Shown piece by piece: positions 1 to 7,516 of a stretch of 10,659 nt of DNA. Numbering within the stretch: position 1 is the stretch's first letter; each line of letters starts with the position of its first letter. The DNA is from Gammaproteobacteria bacterium. GTDB lineage: Bacteria > Pseudomonadota > Gammaproteobacteria > GRL18. The position numbers and the translations under genes were made by a program. The stretch covers positions 1 to 10,659 of the forward strand of contig WTAX01000301.1 in the NCBI GenBank assembly GCA_013139395.1. The letters are read 5' to 3'. The notes beneath the pieces are model-generated. The model did not search any database and was not told where the DNA came from. It saw nothing but the letters and a program-made list of their open reading frames with translations.

Positions 1-435
1 CAAGAACAATTTAAAGATGATTCAGCTGGCAAAAATAAAGCCATGATGGAATTGTATAAGAAAGAAAAAATTAATCCTTTAGGGGGTTGTTTGCCCATTG
101 TTGTGCAGATCCCAGTGTTTATTTCGCTATACTGGGTCTTATTGGAAAGTGTCGAAATGCGCCAGGCTGACTTTATGCTGTGGTTAAATAACCTGTCAGC
201 ACCTGATCCTTATTATGTGCTGCCGTTAATAATGGGTGTTTCAATGTTTGTCCAACAGAAGCTTAATCCGGCACCTATGGATCCTGTACAGGCAAAAGTA
301 ATGATGATGTTACCGGTTATTTTCACCGTATTTTTTGCTTTCTTCCCATCAGGGCTGGTTTTATACTGGGTTGTGAATAATTTGTTATCCATTACGCAGC
401 AATGGTATATCACTCGATCAATTGAGAATGCCTGA
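1..435 (+). CDS. yidC: Membrane protein insertase YidC, C-terminal part (5' end outside window)
   Basis: The frame is open from base 1 to the TGA at 433-435 and gives the last 144 residues. YidC inserts and folds proteins in the inner membrane, alone or with SecYEG. The visible part is the conserved insertase core. An amphipathic stretch with [12 protein letters not shown] leads into the membrane segment beginning [13 protein letters not shown]. Two further hydrophobic segments follow, around [13 protein letters not shown] and [13 protein letters not shown], ending in [13 protein letters not shown] before a short cytoplasmic tail. The GGCLP and NNLLS signatures are typical of the Gram-negative Oxa1/YidC family. 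The gene overlaps mnmE by 8 bases, so the two are probably co-transcribed. The N-terminal periplasmic domain is not in the window. Confidence 0.97.
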   Translation, partial: QEQFKDDSAGKNKAMMELYKKEKINPLGGCLPIVVQIPVFISLYWVLLESVEMRQADFMLWLNNLSAPDPYYVLPLIMGVSMFVQQKLNPAPMDPVQAKVMMMLPVIFTVFFAFFPSGLVLYWVVNNLLSITQQWYITRSIENA

Positions 436-1807
436 TACTAATACAATTTCTACTATTTCTACGATCGCTGCATTAGCCACCGCCCCCGGTCGAGGGGGCG
501 TTGGTATTATTCGTTTATCCGGTCCTCAATCCTTAGCTATTGTTGAAAAAATCATTCAACAAACTCCCAAGCCTCGCTATGCACATTATTTACCCTTCTT
601 TGATGCAACACAGAAAGAACTCGATTCTGGTATTGTATTGTATTTTCCCGGGCCAAATTCCTTTACCGGGGAAGATGTGGTGGAATTACAGGGTCATGGC
701 GGCCCTGTTGTTATGGATATGTTATTACAGCGAGTATTTTCTCTTGGTGCACAACCAGCTAAACCCGGAGAATTCAGTGAGCGGGCCTTTCTAAATGATA
801 AATTAGATCTGGCACAGGCCGAAGCCATTGCTGATCTGATTGATGCCAGTAGTGAGCAAGCTGCCCGTTCTGCTCTGCGTTCATTGCAAGGAGATTTTTC
901 CAGATTAATTCATACACAAGTTGAAGCATTAATTCAATTACGGATCTATGTTGAAGCAGCTATTGATTTCCCGGAAGAAGAAATTGATTTCCTCTCTGAT
1001 GGCAAGGTAGAAAATGACACCAAAGTAATACTCTCAGATTTACAAGAGATACTCATAAAGGCTGAGCAGGGATGTCTGATTCGAGAAGGCATGAGTGTTG
1101 CTATCGTTGGGCAACCCAATGCGGGTAAATCCAGCTTATTGAATGCTTTATCAGGTAAGGATTCCGCCATTGTGACGGATATTGCCGGAACAACACGAGA
1201 TGTCTTAAAAGAAGAAATTAATATTGATGGTATGCCCCTGCATATTATTGATACAGCCGGTTTACGTGATAGTGATTGTGAAGTAGAAAAGATTGGTATT
1301 CAACGTGCCTGGAACGTTATTGAAAATGCCGATCAAATATTATTAGTCTTAGATGAAAATCTTATAGATGATGCTGATAATATTGCCATTAATCAGCAAC
1401 TGGTAGCACAATTTCCAAAAAATATTGATATTACCCTGATCCACAATAAAATTGATCGTGCGAATAAATCACCTGAAATAATAAAGGGTGAACATCGTAG
1501 TGAAATTTACCTGTCTGCCAAGCAACAAAAAGGCATCGATTTACTTAAAGAGCATTTAAAACAATGCATGGGCTATCAAAGTGCTGGGGAAGGCAGTTTT
1601 ATAGCGCGCAGACGTCATCTGGAAGCCATCAATAAAGCCATTCAATCCGTACAAACCGGACTAACACAATTACAGGAATTTTCAGCAGGTGAACTGCTGG
1701 CTGAAGAACTACGTCAGGCACAAAATCACCTGTCAGAAATTACCGGAGAATTTACCTCTGATGATCTGCTGGGCAGAATCTTCACCAGCTTTTGTATTGG
1801 TAAGTAA
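428..1807 (+). CDS. mnmE: tRNA modification GTPase MnmE (TrmE)
   Basis: With MnmG, MnmE makes the carboxymethylaminomethyl modification at U34 of tRNAs reading split codon boxes. The ATG at 428 gives 459 residues, a normal family length. A TTG at 422 would add two residues but is less likely. The N-terminal folate-binding domain (residues about 5-120) starts [22 protein letters not shown] helical domain follows, with the Ras-like G domain inserted (about 220-380). Its G1 is GQPNAGKSS (228-236), G2 GTTRD (254-258), G3 DTAGLR (275-280) and G4 NKID (340-343). The protein ends FCIGK, the invariant C-terminus that carries the catalytic cysteine. All signature motifs are intact. The usual downstream partner mnmG is not in the window. 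Confidence 0.98.
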   Translation: MPDTNTISTISTIAALATAPGRGGVGIIRLSGPQSLAIVEKIIQQTPKPRYAHYLPFFDATQKELDSGIVLYFPGPNSFTGEDVVELQGHGGPVVMDMLLQRVFSLGAQPAKPGEFSERAFLNDKLDLAQAEAIADLIDASSEQAARSALRSLQGDFSRLIHTQVEALIQLRIYVEAAIDFPEEEIDFLSDGKVENDTKVILSDLQEILIKAEQGCLIREGMSVAIVGQPNAGKSSLLNALSGKDSAIVTDIAGTTRDVLKEEINIDGMPLHIIDTAGLRDSDCEVEKIGIQRAWNVIENADQILLVLDENLIDDADNIAINQQLVAQFPKNIDITLIHNKIDRANKSPEIIKGEHRSEIYLSAKQQKGIDLLKEHLKQCMGYQSAGEGSFIARRRHLEAINKAIQSVQTGLTQLQEFSAGELLAEELRQAQNHLSEITGEFTSDDLLGRIFTSFCIGK

Positions 1808-1912
1808 AATTGCATTTCATGCCGTTTCCAGTTGTTTCAAAACTATATTAACTAATTGTTTTTAAATAAATTATTGTTTTATCTTATTCAATATATTTCA
1901 TAGTAGTTTAAT

Positions 1913-1924
1913 ATAATGTGTACT
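1913..1924 (+). repeat. 12-bp direct repeat flanking hipBA, left copy
   Basis: ATAATGTGTACT is repeated identically at 3809-3820, so the two copies bracket hipBA. The similarity does not extend beyond the 12 bases. Chance is possible in DNA this AT-rich. Confidence 0.4.
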
Positions 1925-1950
1925 GTGTGTGTACTCTCACTCAAAATATT

Positions 1951-1966
1951 TCACCAGTATTAGTGA
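1951..1966. promoter_or_regulatory. HipB operator-like site O1
   Basis: The sequence TCACCAGTATTAGTGA is a near-palindrome of the form TCACCA-N4-TGGTGA, with one mismatch in the right arm. It is the most upstream of three related sites starting at 1951, 2001 and 2051. The site's role is inferred from its position before hipB and its repetition, not from similarity to the known E. coli hip operator. Confidence 0.6.
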
Positions 1967-2000
1967 TTAATCAATGTAATTCATATTTGGTAATATATAA

Positions 2001-2016
2001 ATACCATTATTGGTGA
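2001..2016. promoter_or_regulatory. HipB operator-like site O2
   Basis: ATACCATTATTGGTGA contains a perfect inverted repeat ACCA-TTAT-TGGT, and its right half matches the consensus TGGTGA exactly. It begins exactly 50 bp after O1 and ends just upstream of the presumed -35 region, so a bound repressor would sit beside RNA polymerase. Confidence 0.62.
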
Positions 2017-2022
2017 TTTTTG

Positions 2023-2051
2023 TGGAAATGTTTTGATTCAGTCCCTATAAT
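2023..2051 (+). promoter_or_regulatory. Predicted hipBA promoter
   Basis: A perfect -10 box TATAAT lies at 2046-2051. Seventeen bases upstream is TGGAAA (2023-2028), a 4/6 match to the -35 consensus. The promoter is bracketed by operator-like sites O2 and O3, and the -10 box abuts O3. The expected transcript start near 2058 leaves a short leader before the ATG at 2081. The weak -35 is the uncertain part. Confidence 0.6.
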
Positions 2052-2066
2052 TACTATTAGTGGTGA
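2051..2066. promoter_or_regulatory. HipB operator-like site O3
   Basis: TTACTATTAGTGGTGA has the consensus right arm TGGTGA and a degenerate left arm (4/6). It starts exactly 50 bp after O2 and shares an extended GTGATTAAT right flank with O1. It covers the end of the -10 box and the expected transcript start, the classic place for steric repression. Confidence 0.6.
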
Positions 2067-2080
2067 TTAATAGGATAAAA

Positions 2081-2380
2081 ATGATGGCAAAACAAGTGGT
2101 GCAAAGCAAACTTCCAGATCTCAGTGCAATTGATAGTGCAATAACACTGGGACAGCTTATTAAAGCCAAACGTACTGAATTGAAAATGAAACTGGTGGAT
2201 TGTGCAGCACTGTGCGGCATTGGTGTGAATACCTTATCTCGCATAGAAAAGGGTAATTCTAACTGTACCTTGGGAGCTACTTTTGCTGTACTCAAGGGGT
2301 TGGGGATTAAACTAAATCCAACTGGAATAAGTACAACCGATACCAGTGTCCAGCAAAATAATGCGATTCCGTGGGTGTAA
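2081..2380 (+). CDS. hipB: HipB-type antitoxin, helix-turn-helix repressor
   Basis: Antitoxin of a hipBA module. It is expected to bind DNA as a dimer, repress the operon, and hold HipA inactive. The ATG at 2081 gives 99 residues. TAGGA at 2071-2075 supports it, and the adjacent ATG at 2084 is almost as good. A GTG at 2060 in the same frame lies inside operator O3 and at the expected transcript start, so it is rejected. Residues about 22-78 form a Cro/C1/Xre-type HTH domain, including LVDCAALCGIGVNTLSRIEKG. The C-terminal tail is polar and ends AIPWV. The penultimate Trp98 recalls the C-terminal Trp that E. coli HipB uses to contact HipA. hipA follows after 16 bases. Confidence 0.88.
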   Translation: MMAKQVVQSKLPDLSAIDSAITLGQLIKAKRTELKMKLVDCAALCGIGVNTLSRIEKGNSNCTLGATFAVLKGLGIKLNPTGISTTDTSVQQNNAIPWV

Positions 2381-2396
2381 GTAGAGGAGTATCAGC

Positions 2397-3713
2397 ATGA
2401 GTTACCAGCTTGTTCTATTTTATGCCGATAAAGTGATTGCTCATTTAGAATATGAACGCAAAACGGGTTTGTTGCATTTGCAATATGAGCAGGATTGGCA
2501 ACAACAGGGTTTTTCTATATCGCCTGCATTGAGGTTAAATGAAGCACATCCACATAATAGTGCTTATAATTTCCTGGATAACCTGCTTCCCGAAGGAGAG
2601 GCACGAAAACTTCTGGCGCAAAATCTTGGGGTAAGTGAAACACATGTATTTGCACAAATACGTGCCCTTGGCCAAGATTTATCCGGAGCGATTACCTTTC
2701 TGGATACGGATAAGGTACAGGATAGTCAACCCATATTCAGACCAATTAATGAACAAGAATTGATTCGACGTCTGGAACAAAAGGAAGATTTTGGTCTGCT
2801 AATCTGGGATGATAAACCCAGGCTAAGCGTCGCCGGTGTTCAGGATAAAATTAATGTACTTTGTACTGATGCTGGTGAGATTGGTTTTGGTGATGGTAGT
2901 TTATGTTCTACACACATTCTAAAGTTTGAACGTCGTAATTGCCCTCATTTAGTGTTAAATGAATTTTTCTGTATGAGCCTGGCCAAAATTGTAGGTCTAC
3001 CGATTGCAAATGTCACATTTAAACAGTTTGGCGAATTTCCAGCACTATTGGTAGAACGTTTTGATCGAAAGTTTGACAGTTCTCAACAAAAGGTATTTAA
3101 ACGTCATTTGATTGATGCTTGCCAGGCGCTGGATTTGCCCAGAGAGTACAAATATGAGCATAATTTTGGTGATGGTAGAGATGTCGCACATATACGTGAT
3201 GGTGCCAGTCTTGAAAAATTATTTAATTTTTGCCGAAATACACCTACTCCAGCAAGAAATATCCAATGGCTGCTTAACTGGCAATTATTTAACCTGATGA
3301 TCAATAACTATGACAGTCATGCTAAAAACCTGTCATTTTTTTATGGTAATGATCTTTGTCAGTTTAGCCCAGGCTACGATCTGGTTAATGTGGCAATGTA
3401 TCCTCAATTTAAACAGACATTGGCAATGGCTATAGGTGATGAGTTTGACCCTAATAGTATATTTGCCTATCAATTAGCTGACTTTGCAGAAACTTGTTCC
3501 ATTGATAAAAAATTACTTTCACGTACATTAAAGACATTGGCAGGACAAGTACTCAAGGCATTGGATGAAATGGCTATTGACACATTATTTGATGACAGTG
3601 CAGTTCTCACTTCTGCAGATAAAAACTACTGGCAAGAATTGAAAGAGAATATTGGGCTTCGGACTACTCATTTATTGGAACAAGCTGAGGAAATACCCAA
3701 TATTATTGTATGA
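2397..3713 (+). CDS. hipA: HipA-type serine/threonine kinase toxin
   Basis: E. coli HipA phosphorylates the glutamyl-tRNA synthetase GltX, halting translation and producing persister cells; the target here is unknown. AGAGGAG at 2383-2389 supports the ATG at 2397. The 438 residues match the usual length of about 440. The N-terminal HipA_N/couple domain spans about 1-105. The P-loop-like motif LSVAGVQDK has Ser144 at the position of the autophosphorylated Ser150 of E. coli HipA. Lys174 in THILKF is the expected ATP-binding lysine. The catalytic loop NNYDSHAKN carries Asp306, and the metal-binding motif SPGYDL carries Asp328. ALLVERFDRK (216-225) is a conserved family motif. All kinase residues I can place are present, so the toxin should be active. 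It forms a bicistron with hipB. Confidence 0.95.
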   Translation: MSYQLVLFYADKVIAHLEYERKTGLLHLQYEQDWQQQGFSISPALRLNEAHPHNSAYNFLDNLLPEGEARKLLAQNLGVSETHVFAQIRALGQDLSGAITFLDTDKVQDSQPIFRPINEQELIRRLEQKEDFGLLIWDDKPRLSVAGVQDKINVLCTDAGEIGFGDGSLCSTHILKFERRNCPHLVLNEFFCMSLAKIVGLPIANVTFKQFGEFPALLVERFDRKFDSSQQKVFKRHLIDACQALDLPREYKYEHNFGDGRDVAHIRDGASLEKLFNFCRNTPTPARNIQWLLNWQLFNLMINNYDSHAKNLSFFYGNDLCQFSPGYDLVNVAMYPQFKQTLAMAIGDEFDPNSIFAYQLADFAETCSIDKKLLSRTLKTLAGQVLKALDEMAIDTLFDDSAVLTSADKNYWQELKENIGLRTTHLLEQAEEIPNIIV

Positions 3714-3808
3714 CATAACCAATTATCAATGAATCGCGTTTAATGTTGATTTAGAAAAAAACAAATTAAGCTATTATGCAGCTTACTACTCATTAAGGGT
3801 AAGTTGAA

Positions 3809-3820
3809 ATAATGTGTACT
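3809..3820 (+). repeat. 12-bp direct repeat flanking hipBA, right copy
   Basis: Identical to 1913-1924 (ATAATGTGTACT). It lies 96 bases after the hipA stop. It could be a regulatory word or a relic of insertion, but no integrase or transposase is present. Confidence 0.4.
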
Positions 3821-4003
3821 TATTTGTGTCTTTTTGAAGTTGCTTATAAATGAAAATTATTAATAATCAATTAATTGCAATCATTTAATACATTCTGTAT
3901 TGGAAAATAACACCGAATTACTGATTCTAATAAAATCGCAAAACCATTCACGATCAAATCATAATAAGACTTCATATTCATCCAGAATATGTACCTTTGT
4001 CAA

Positions 4004-4031
4004 TTGCAGCATTTTATAATTCTGTTATACT
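4004..4031 (+). promoter_or_regulatory. Predicted promoter of the Fic operon
   Basis: TTGCAG (4004-4009) and TATACT (4026-4031, 5/6) are separated by 16 bases. A second -10-like TATAAT stands at 4015-4020 but has no good -35 partner. The TATACT box lies inside the left arm of the palindrome at 4025-4053, so a protein bound there would block initiation. Confidence 0.45.
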
Positions 4032-4053
4032 TGTTTTTAAAAAACAAGTATAA
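4025..4053. promoter_or_regulatory. Long palindrome, candidate operator of the Fic operon
   Basis: Two perfect 14-bp arms, TTATACTTGTTTTT and its complement, are separated by a single base. The palindrome overlaps the likely -10 box and transcript start, 48 bases before the Fic start codon. It has almost no GC and no following T-run, so an operator is more likely than a terminator. It does not resemble the hipBA operators, so a different regulator is implied. The winged-helix-like C-terminus of the Fic protein is one candidate. Confidence 0.55.
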
Positions 4054-4101
4054 GTTTCTATTATCTTCCATTAATCTATTGTTTTCTGTAGAAAATAAAG
4101 A

Positions 4102-5463
4102 ATGAAAATACCAGTATTACCACCTGATTATAAGACTATTTTAGATGCTGTAAAAGGTTCTGAAACGGATATCTTCTTACATTTAATCCAAAATGCGAGT
4201 CCAGTGGATAATAAAGGGCGTTATCTGCACTGGGATAAACTTCGTCACCTTCCTGCTCCTGATGGATTAAGTAATGAGCAATGGTGGTTTGGTATTAAAA
4301 CTGCTCGTCAAAACCTATATCAAGCACTACAGTTGAAAGATAAACAGGGAAATTCATTTATGTATGGTACTCCTGATCGAGTCTTACGTGAATTGCATTG
4401 GCTGGATCGATATGCTGCCGGAAATATACAGTTTAGTGATGCCATTACCAATGCCCAAACACGTAATACCTATCTGATTAGATCATTAATTGAAGAGGCG
4501 ATTAATTCCAGTCAGCTTGAAGGTGCATCTACCACTAGAGATGTTGCCAGGGAAATGATACGTCAGGAAAGAGAACCAGAAGATAAAAGTGAACAGATGA
4601 TCTTTAATAACTATCATGCAATGCAATTCATTCATGATATAAAAGATGAATCACTGACACCATCAATGGTATTTGAATTACAACGGATTTTGACTAAAGA
4701 TACACTGAATGAAACAGCTGTTGGACGTTTTCGTACTGAGAATGATGATATACAAGTGATGGATAATGCCACACAAGAATCTCTTCATATACCACCGCCT
4801 GCGGAACAATTATCTGAACGTATGCAAGCATTGTGTGATTTTGCCAATAAAGATATCAGTGCTGATCCAGAGGGTTCATTTCTACATCCTGTTATAAAGG
4901 CAATTGTTTTACACTTTATGTTAGCTTATGACCATCCTTTTTGTGATGGTAATGGACGTACTGCACGAGCTTTATTTTATTGGGCTATGGCCAAACAAGG
5001 TTATTGGTTAATGGAATTTGTTTCTATATCACGAGTTATAAAAAAGGCATCTGTACAATATGGAAAGGCTTTTCTTTATACTGAAACAGATGATAATGAT
5101 TTGACTTATTTTCTGCTTCACCAGCTGGGAGTGATTCATCAGGCGGTTGATGCTTTGTATGTTTTTCTGGATAAAAAGATGCAGGGAATTAATGAAGCAA
5201 AACGCGTATTGAAGGATAATCCACGTCTGAGTGGAAAACTAAATTTTCGTCAGTTAGCTTTACTCAGGCATGCGCTTAAGCATCCACGGTTTAGTTATGT
5301 GGTGCAGGAACATCAACATTCGCATGGCATTTCATATGATGTAGCGCGTAAAGATTTGTTACAAATGTCCGATTCATTGAAATTACTGCTCAAAACAAAA
5401 CAAGGTAAACAGTATTATTTTGTGGTGCCAAATGATTTTGAGCAGAGGATTGCAAGCTCATGA
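4102..5463 (+). CDS. Fic-domain protein (putative AMPylase) with N-terminal inhibitory motif
   Basis: Fic enzymes usually transfer AMP from ATP to hydroxyl groups of target proteins. The 453-residue protein carries the full catalytic motif HPFCDGNGRTAR at 278-289: His278 is the base, Asp282 binds metal, and Arg286 and Arg289 bind phosphates. Upstream, SSQLEG (136-141) fits the (S/T)xxxE(G/N) inhibitory motif, with Glu140 as the expected obstructing glutamate. This makes it a class II, self-inhibited Fic protein needing no separate antitoxin. Residues about 380-445 resemble the winged-helix end of this family. Start choice rests on protein similarity, as the ribosome-binding site (AAAG) is weak. 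Its stop overlaps the next start as ATGA, implying translational coupling to the kinase. The target protein is unknown. Confidence 0.93.
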   Translation: MKIPVLPPDYKTILDAVKGSETDIFLHLIQNASPVDNKGRYLHWDKLRHLPAPDGLSNEQWWFGIKTARQNLYQALQLKDKQGNSFMYGTPDRVLRELHWLDRYAAGNIQFSDAITNAQTRNTYLIRSLIEEAINSSQLEGASTTRDVAREMIRQEREPEDKSEQMIFNNYHAMQFIHDIKDESLTPSMVFELQRILTKDTLNETAVGRFRTENDDIQVMDNATQESLHIPPPAEQLSERMQALCDFANKDISADPEGSFLHPVIKAIVLHFMLAYDHPFCDGNGRTARALFYWAMAKQGYWLMEFVSISRVIKKASVQYGKAFLYTETDDNDLTYFLLHQLGVIHQAVDALYVFLDKKMQGINEAKRVLKDNPRLSGKLNFRQLALLRHALKHPRFSYVVQEHQHSHGISYDVARKDLLQMSDSLKLLLKTKQGKQYYFVVPNDFEQRIASS

Positions 5464-7121
5464 AAAAAATTCTTTGTTTATGGTTATTGTTAATTAATAG
5501 CAGTTTTGCACAAATTCCAGACTTGAGTGAAGAAGAAAGAATATGGCTAATTGAACATCCTGTTATTCGTATTGCATTTGATAAACAATCACCACCATTT
5601 GAATGGCAGGATAAAAATGGTAAATACCAGGGTATATCAGTTGAAACTATTGAATTAATAGAAAAACAATTAAAAATTAAATTTCAACAAATTGAAATGA
5701 AAAACTGGTCACAATTATTAACAGCATTTAAACAAGGAAAAATTGATGTAATACCTGCTATTGCTGAAAATAAAGAGCGCCGGAAATTTTTACTCTTTAC
5801 CAGGGCTTATAGCTCCATTCAAGGAGTGATTATATCGGATAAACAATATAATAATGTTAATGAACTCATGGGAAAGAAAGTAGGTGTTGTGAGCGATTAT
5901 ATATGGGATGAATTAGTGAGCCAATATGATGATCAGATACACATTGTTAGAGTAGAGACAACACAGGCCGGAATAGAGTTGGCTGCTGTTGGTGCAATTG
6001 ATGCTATGGTCAGTGATTTAGCTTCTGTAAGTTATCATATTAGTGAAATTGGGATAAGTAACTTACATGTGGTACCTGTTAATGATAGTCAAAAACAAAG
6101 AAAAGAATTAGCAATAGGTATTAGAAAGGATTGGCCGCAATTACAGACAATTTTACAAAAAGCGCTAAATAATTTAAAACAACAGGATAAGGATCGTATT
6201 TATAATAAATGGATAAAATTACAATCCATTTCTTTTTGGCAGTCCCGACAATTTTGGCTAATGACATTATTAGTCAGTACTGTAATTATTTTAATTGTTA
6301 TTTTAATATTGATCTGGAACCGCTCATTAAAATTGCAAGTTGCCCATCGAACTGAACAGCTGAAAAAAGCACAGAGGCAATTAATTCATGCAGAAAAAAT
6401 GGAATCAATCGGGCGATTATCTGCAGGTATTGCTCATGAAGTAAAAAATCCTTTAGCAATATTACAAATGAGTATCGACTATCTAAAAGGAGAGGATAAT
6501 GATGAGACCATAGTCACCATATTGGATGATATGGATGATGCCATTGTCAGAGCTGATACTGTTATTAAAGGCTTACTTGATTTTTCCAGAGAAAAAGAAC
6601 TGCAGGTTATTAAAGGTAATATTAATGAGGTGATTAAAAAATCACTTAAATTAATAGAACATGAAGCAAAACAGCATAATATTAAACTCAGTATAAACTT
6701 ATCCTCTGATTTACCGGAATTGAATATGGATAAAAACCGTCTGCAGCAGGTTTTTATTAATTTATTTATGAATGCAATTCAGGCGATTGAAAATTCTGGT
6801 GAAATAAATGTTCAGGCAAAAGTATGTGAAGTAACTAACCCCCGGGTGATAGATGAAAGTGAAGGGCTGTTTTCTTTATATCAGAAAGTAATAGAAATTA
6901 AAATTTTAGATACCGGTTGCGGTCTGGATAAAAACAATGAAAAGAAAGTATTTGAACCCTTTTTTACAACCAAACCTGTGGGTGAAGGAACAGGCTTAGG
7001 TTTATCAGTATCAAAAACAATAATTGCTCTTCATCGTGGTATTATTACTATGAAAAATAGGACAGATGATGTGCAGCAGGGTGTTGAAGTGAAACTACTT
7101 TTTTCAATCAATGGAGAATAA
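5460..7121 (+). CDS. Membrane sensor histidine kinase with periplasmic SBP_bac_3 domain
   Basis: Senses a small molecule outside the cytoplasm and phosphorylates a partner receiver. Residues 1-17 form a signal peptide or anchor ending SSFA. Residues about 33-255 are a Venus-flytrap solute-binding domain of the amino-acid-binding type (VIRIAFDKQSPPFEW, then GISVETIELIEKQL and FKQGKIDVIPA). A membrane segment spans about 264-286, followed by a coiled coil. The HisKA H-box is SAGIAHEVKNP with His326. ATPase motifs are the N-box around Asn438 (LFMNAIQAI), G1 DTGCGLD (484-490), F-box FEPFFTT (498-504) and G2 GEGTGLGLS (508-516). There is no built-in receiver. The start overlaps the Fic stop, with AGAGGA about 10 bases upstream. 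The receiver gene follows after 5 bases. The gene is markedly AT-rich. The ligand is unknown. Confidence 0.92.
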   Translation: MKKILCLWLLLINSSFAQIPDLSEEERIWLIEHPVIRIAFDKQSPPFEWQDKNGKYQGISVETIELIEKQLKIKFQQIEMKNWSQLLTAFKQGKIDVIPAIAENKERRKFLLFTRAYSSIQGVIISDKQYNNVNELMGKKVGVVSDYIWDELVSQYDDQIHIVRVETTQAGIELAAVGAIDAMVSDLASVSYHISEIGISNLHVVPVNDSQKQRKELAIGIRKDWPQLQTILQKALNNLKQQDKDRIYNKWIKLQSISFWQSRQFWLMTLLVSTVIILIVILILIWNRSLKLQVAHRTEQLKKAQRQLIHAEKMESIGRLSAGIAHEVKNPLAILQMSIDYLKGEDNDETIVTILDDMDDAIVRADTVIKGLLDFSREKELQVIKGNINEVIKKSLKLIEHEAKQHNIKLSINLSSDLPELNMDKNRLQQVFINLFMNAIQAIENSGEINVQAKVCEVTNPRVIDESEGLFSLYQKVIEIKILDTGCGLDKNNEKKVFEPFFTTKPVGEGTGLGLSVSKTIIALHRGIITMKNRTDDVQQGVEVKLLFSINGE

Positions 7122-7126
7122 ATAAA

Positions 7127-7507
7127 ATGAAGAAAAAAATATTAGTTGTTGATGATGAAGTCATTTTAACCAAAATGGTTAAATTAAATCTAGAACGAAC
7201 AGTGAATTATGAAGTTCATACAGAAAATGAAGGCAGTAAAGCACTGCAGGCTGTACGGGATTTTAAGCCGGACTTAATTTTTATGGATGTCATGATGCCG
7301 GATATGAGCGGTGATGAAGTGATTGCCGAAATTCGTGACGATCCGAAGCTGTCATCAATCCCCTATGTCTTTATGACGGCCATTATATCCAAAGCAGAAA
7401 CAGAAGATATGGGTAATACTATTGGAGGCAATGAATTTTTGGCCAAGCCTGTGAAAACAGAAGAAATAATTGCCACTATTGAACGTATTTTAGAAAGTAA
7501 GGCATAA
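7127..7507 (+). CDS. Stand-alone CheY-like response regulator receiver
   Basis: This 126-residue protein is a receiver domain and nothing else. The acidic pocket is Asp9/Asp10, the phosphorylated residue is Asp54 in FMDVMMP, the switch residue is Thr84, and Lys107-Pro108 completes the active site. Without a DNA-binding or enzymatic output it must act by protein contact or in a phosphorelay. It starts 5 bases after the kinase stop, with GGAG at 7113-7116, so that kinase is the obvious phosphodonor. It could act on a neighbour such as the Fic protein, but nothing in the sequence shows this. Confidence 0.93.
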   Translation: MKKKILVVDDEVILTKMVKLNLERTVNYEVHTENEGSKALQAVRDFKPDLIFMDVMMPDMSGDEVIAEIRDDPKLSSIPYVFMTAIISKAETEDMGNTIGGNEFLAKPVKTEEIIATIERILESKA

Positions 7508-7516
7508 GGTAAAGTT

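Larger units (their letters stand above)
1808..2080. other. AT-rich intergenic region between mnmE and hipB
   Basis: About 270 bases without a gene. The first 100 bases after mnmE are very AT-rich, and I find no convincing GC-rich hairpin with a T-run to terminate mnmE. Two copies of TGTGTACT lie 11 bp apart (1917-1924 and 1928-1935). From 1951 to the hipB start the region holds the hipBA promoter and three operator-like repeats, listed separately. Confidence 0.8.
3714..4101. other. AT-rich intergenic region between hipA and the Fic operon
   Basis: This 388-base stretch contains no reading frame I would call. A weak 5-bp hairpin, AAGCT/AGCTT (3768-3772 and 3780-3784), lacks a T-run and is not a convincing terminator. 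The word ATAATGTGTACT at 3809-3820 also occurs at 1913-1924 on the other side of hipBA. The last 100 bases hold the likely promoter and a long palindrome, listed separately. Confidence 0.75.

Noticed and set aside
422..427. TTG start at 422 for MnmE
   Set aside because: The ATG at 428 gives a normal N-terminus; a TTG two codons earlier adds nothing.
2060..2080. GTG start at 2060 lengthening HipB by seven residues
   Set aside because: It lies inside the third operator and at the expected transcript start. TAGGA fits the ATG at 2081.
3112..3297. Reading frames on both strands inside hipA, and similar ones inside mnmE and the response regulator
   Set aside because: They are shadows of well-supported genes and show no domain, ribosome-binding site or plausible protein composition of their own.
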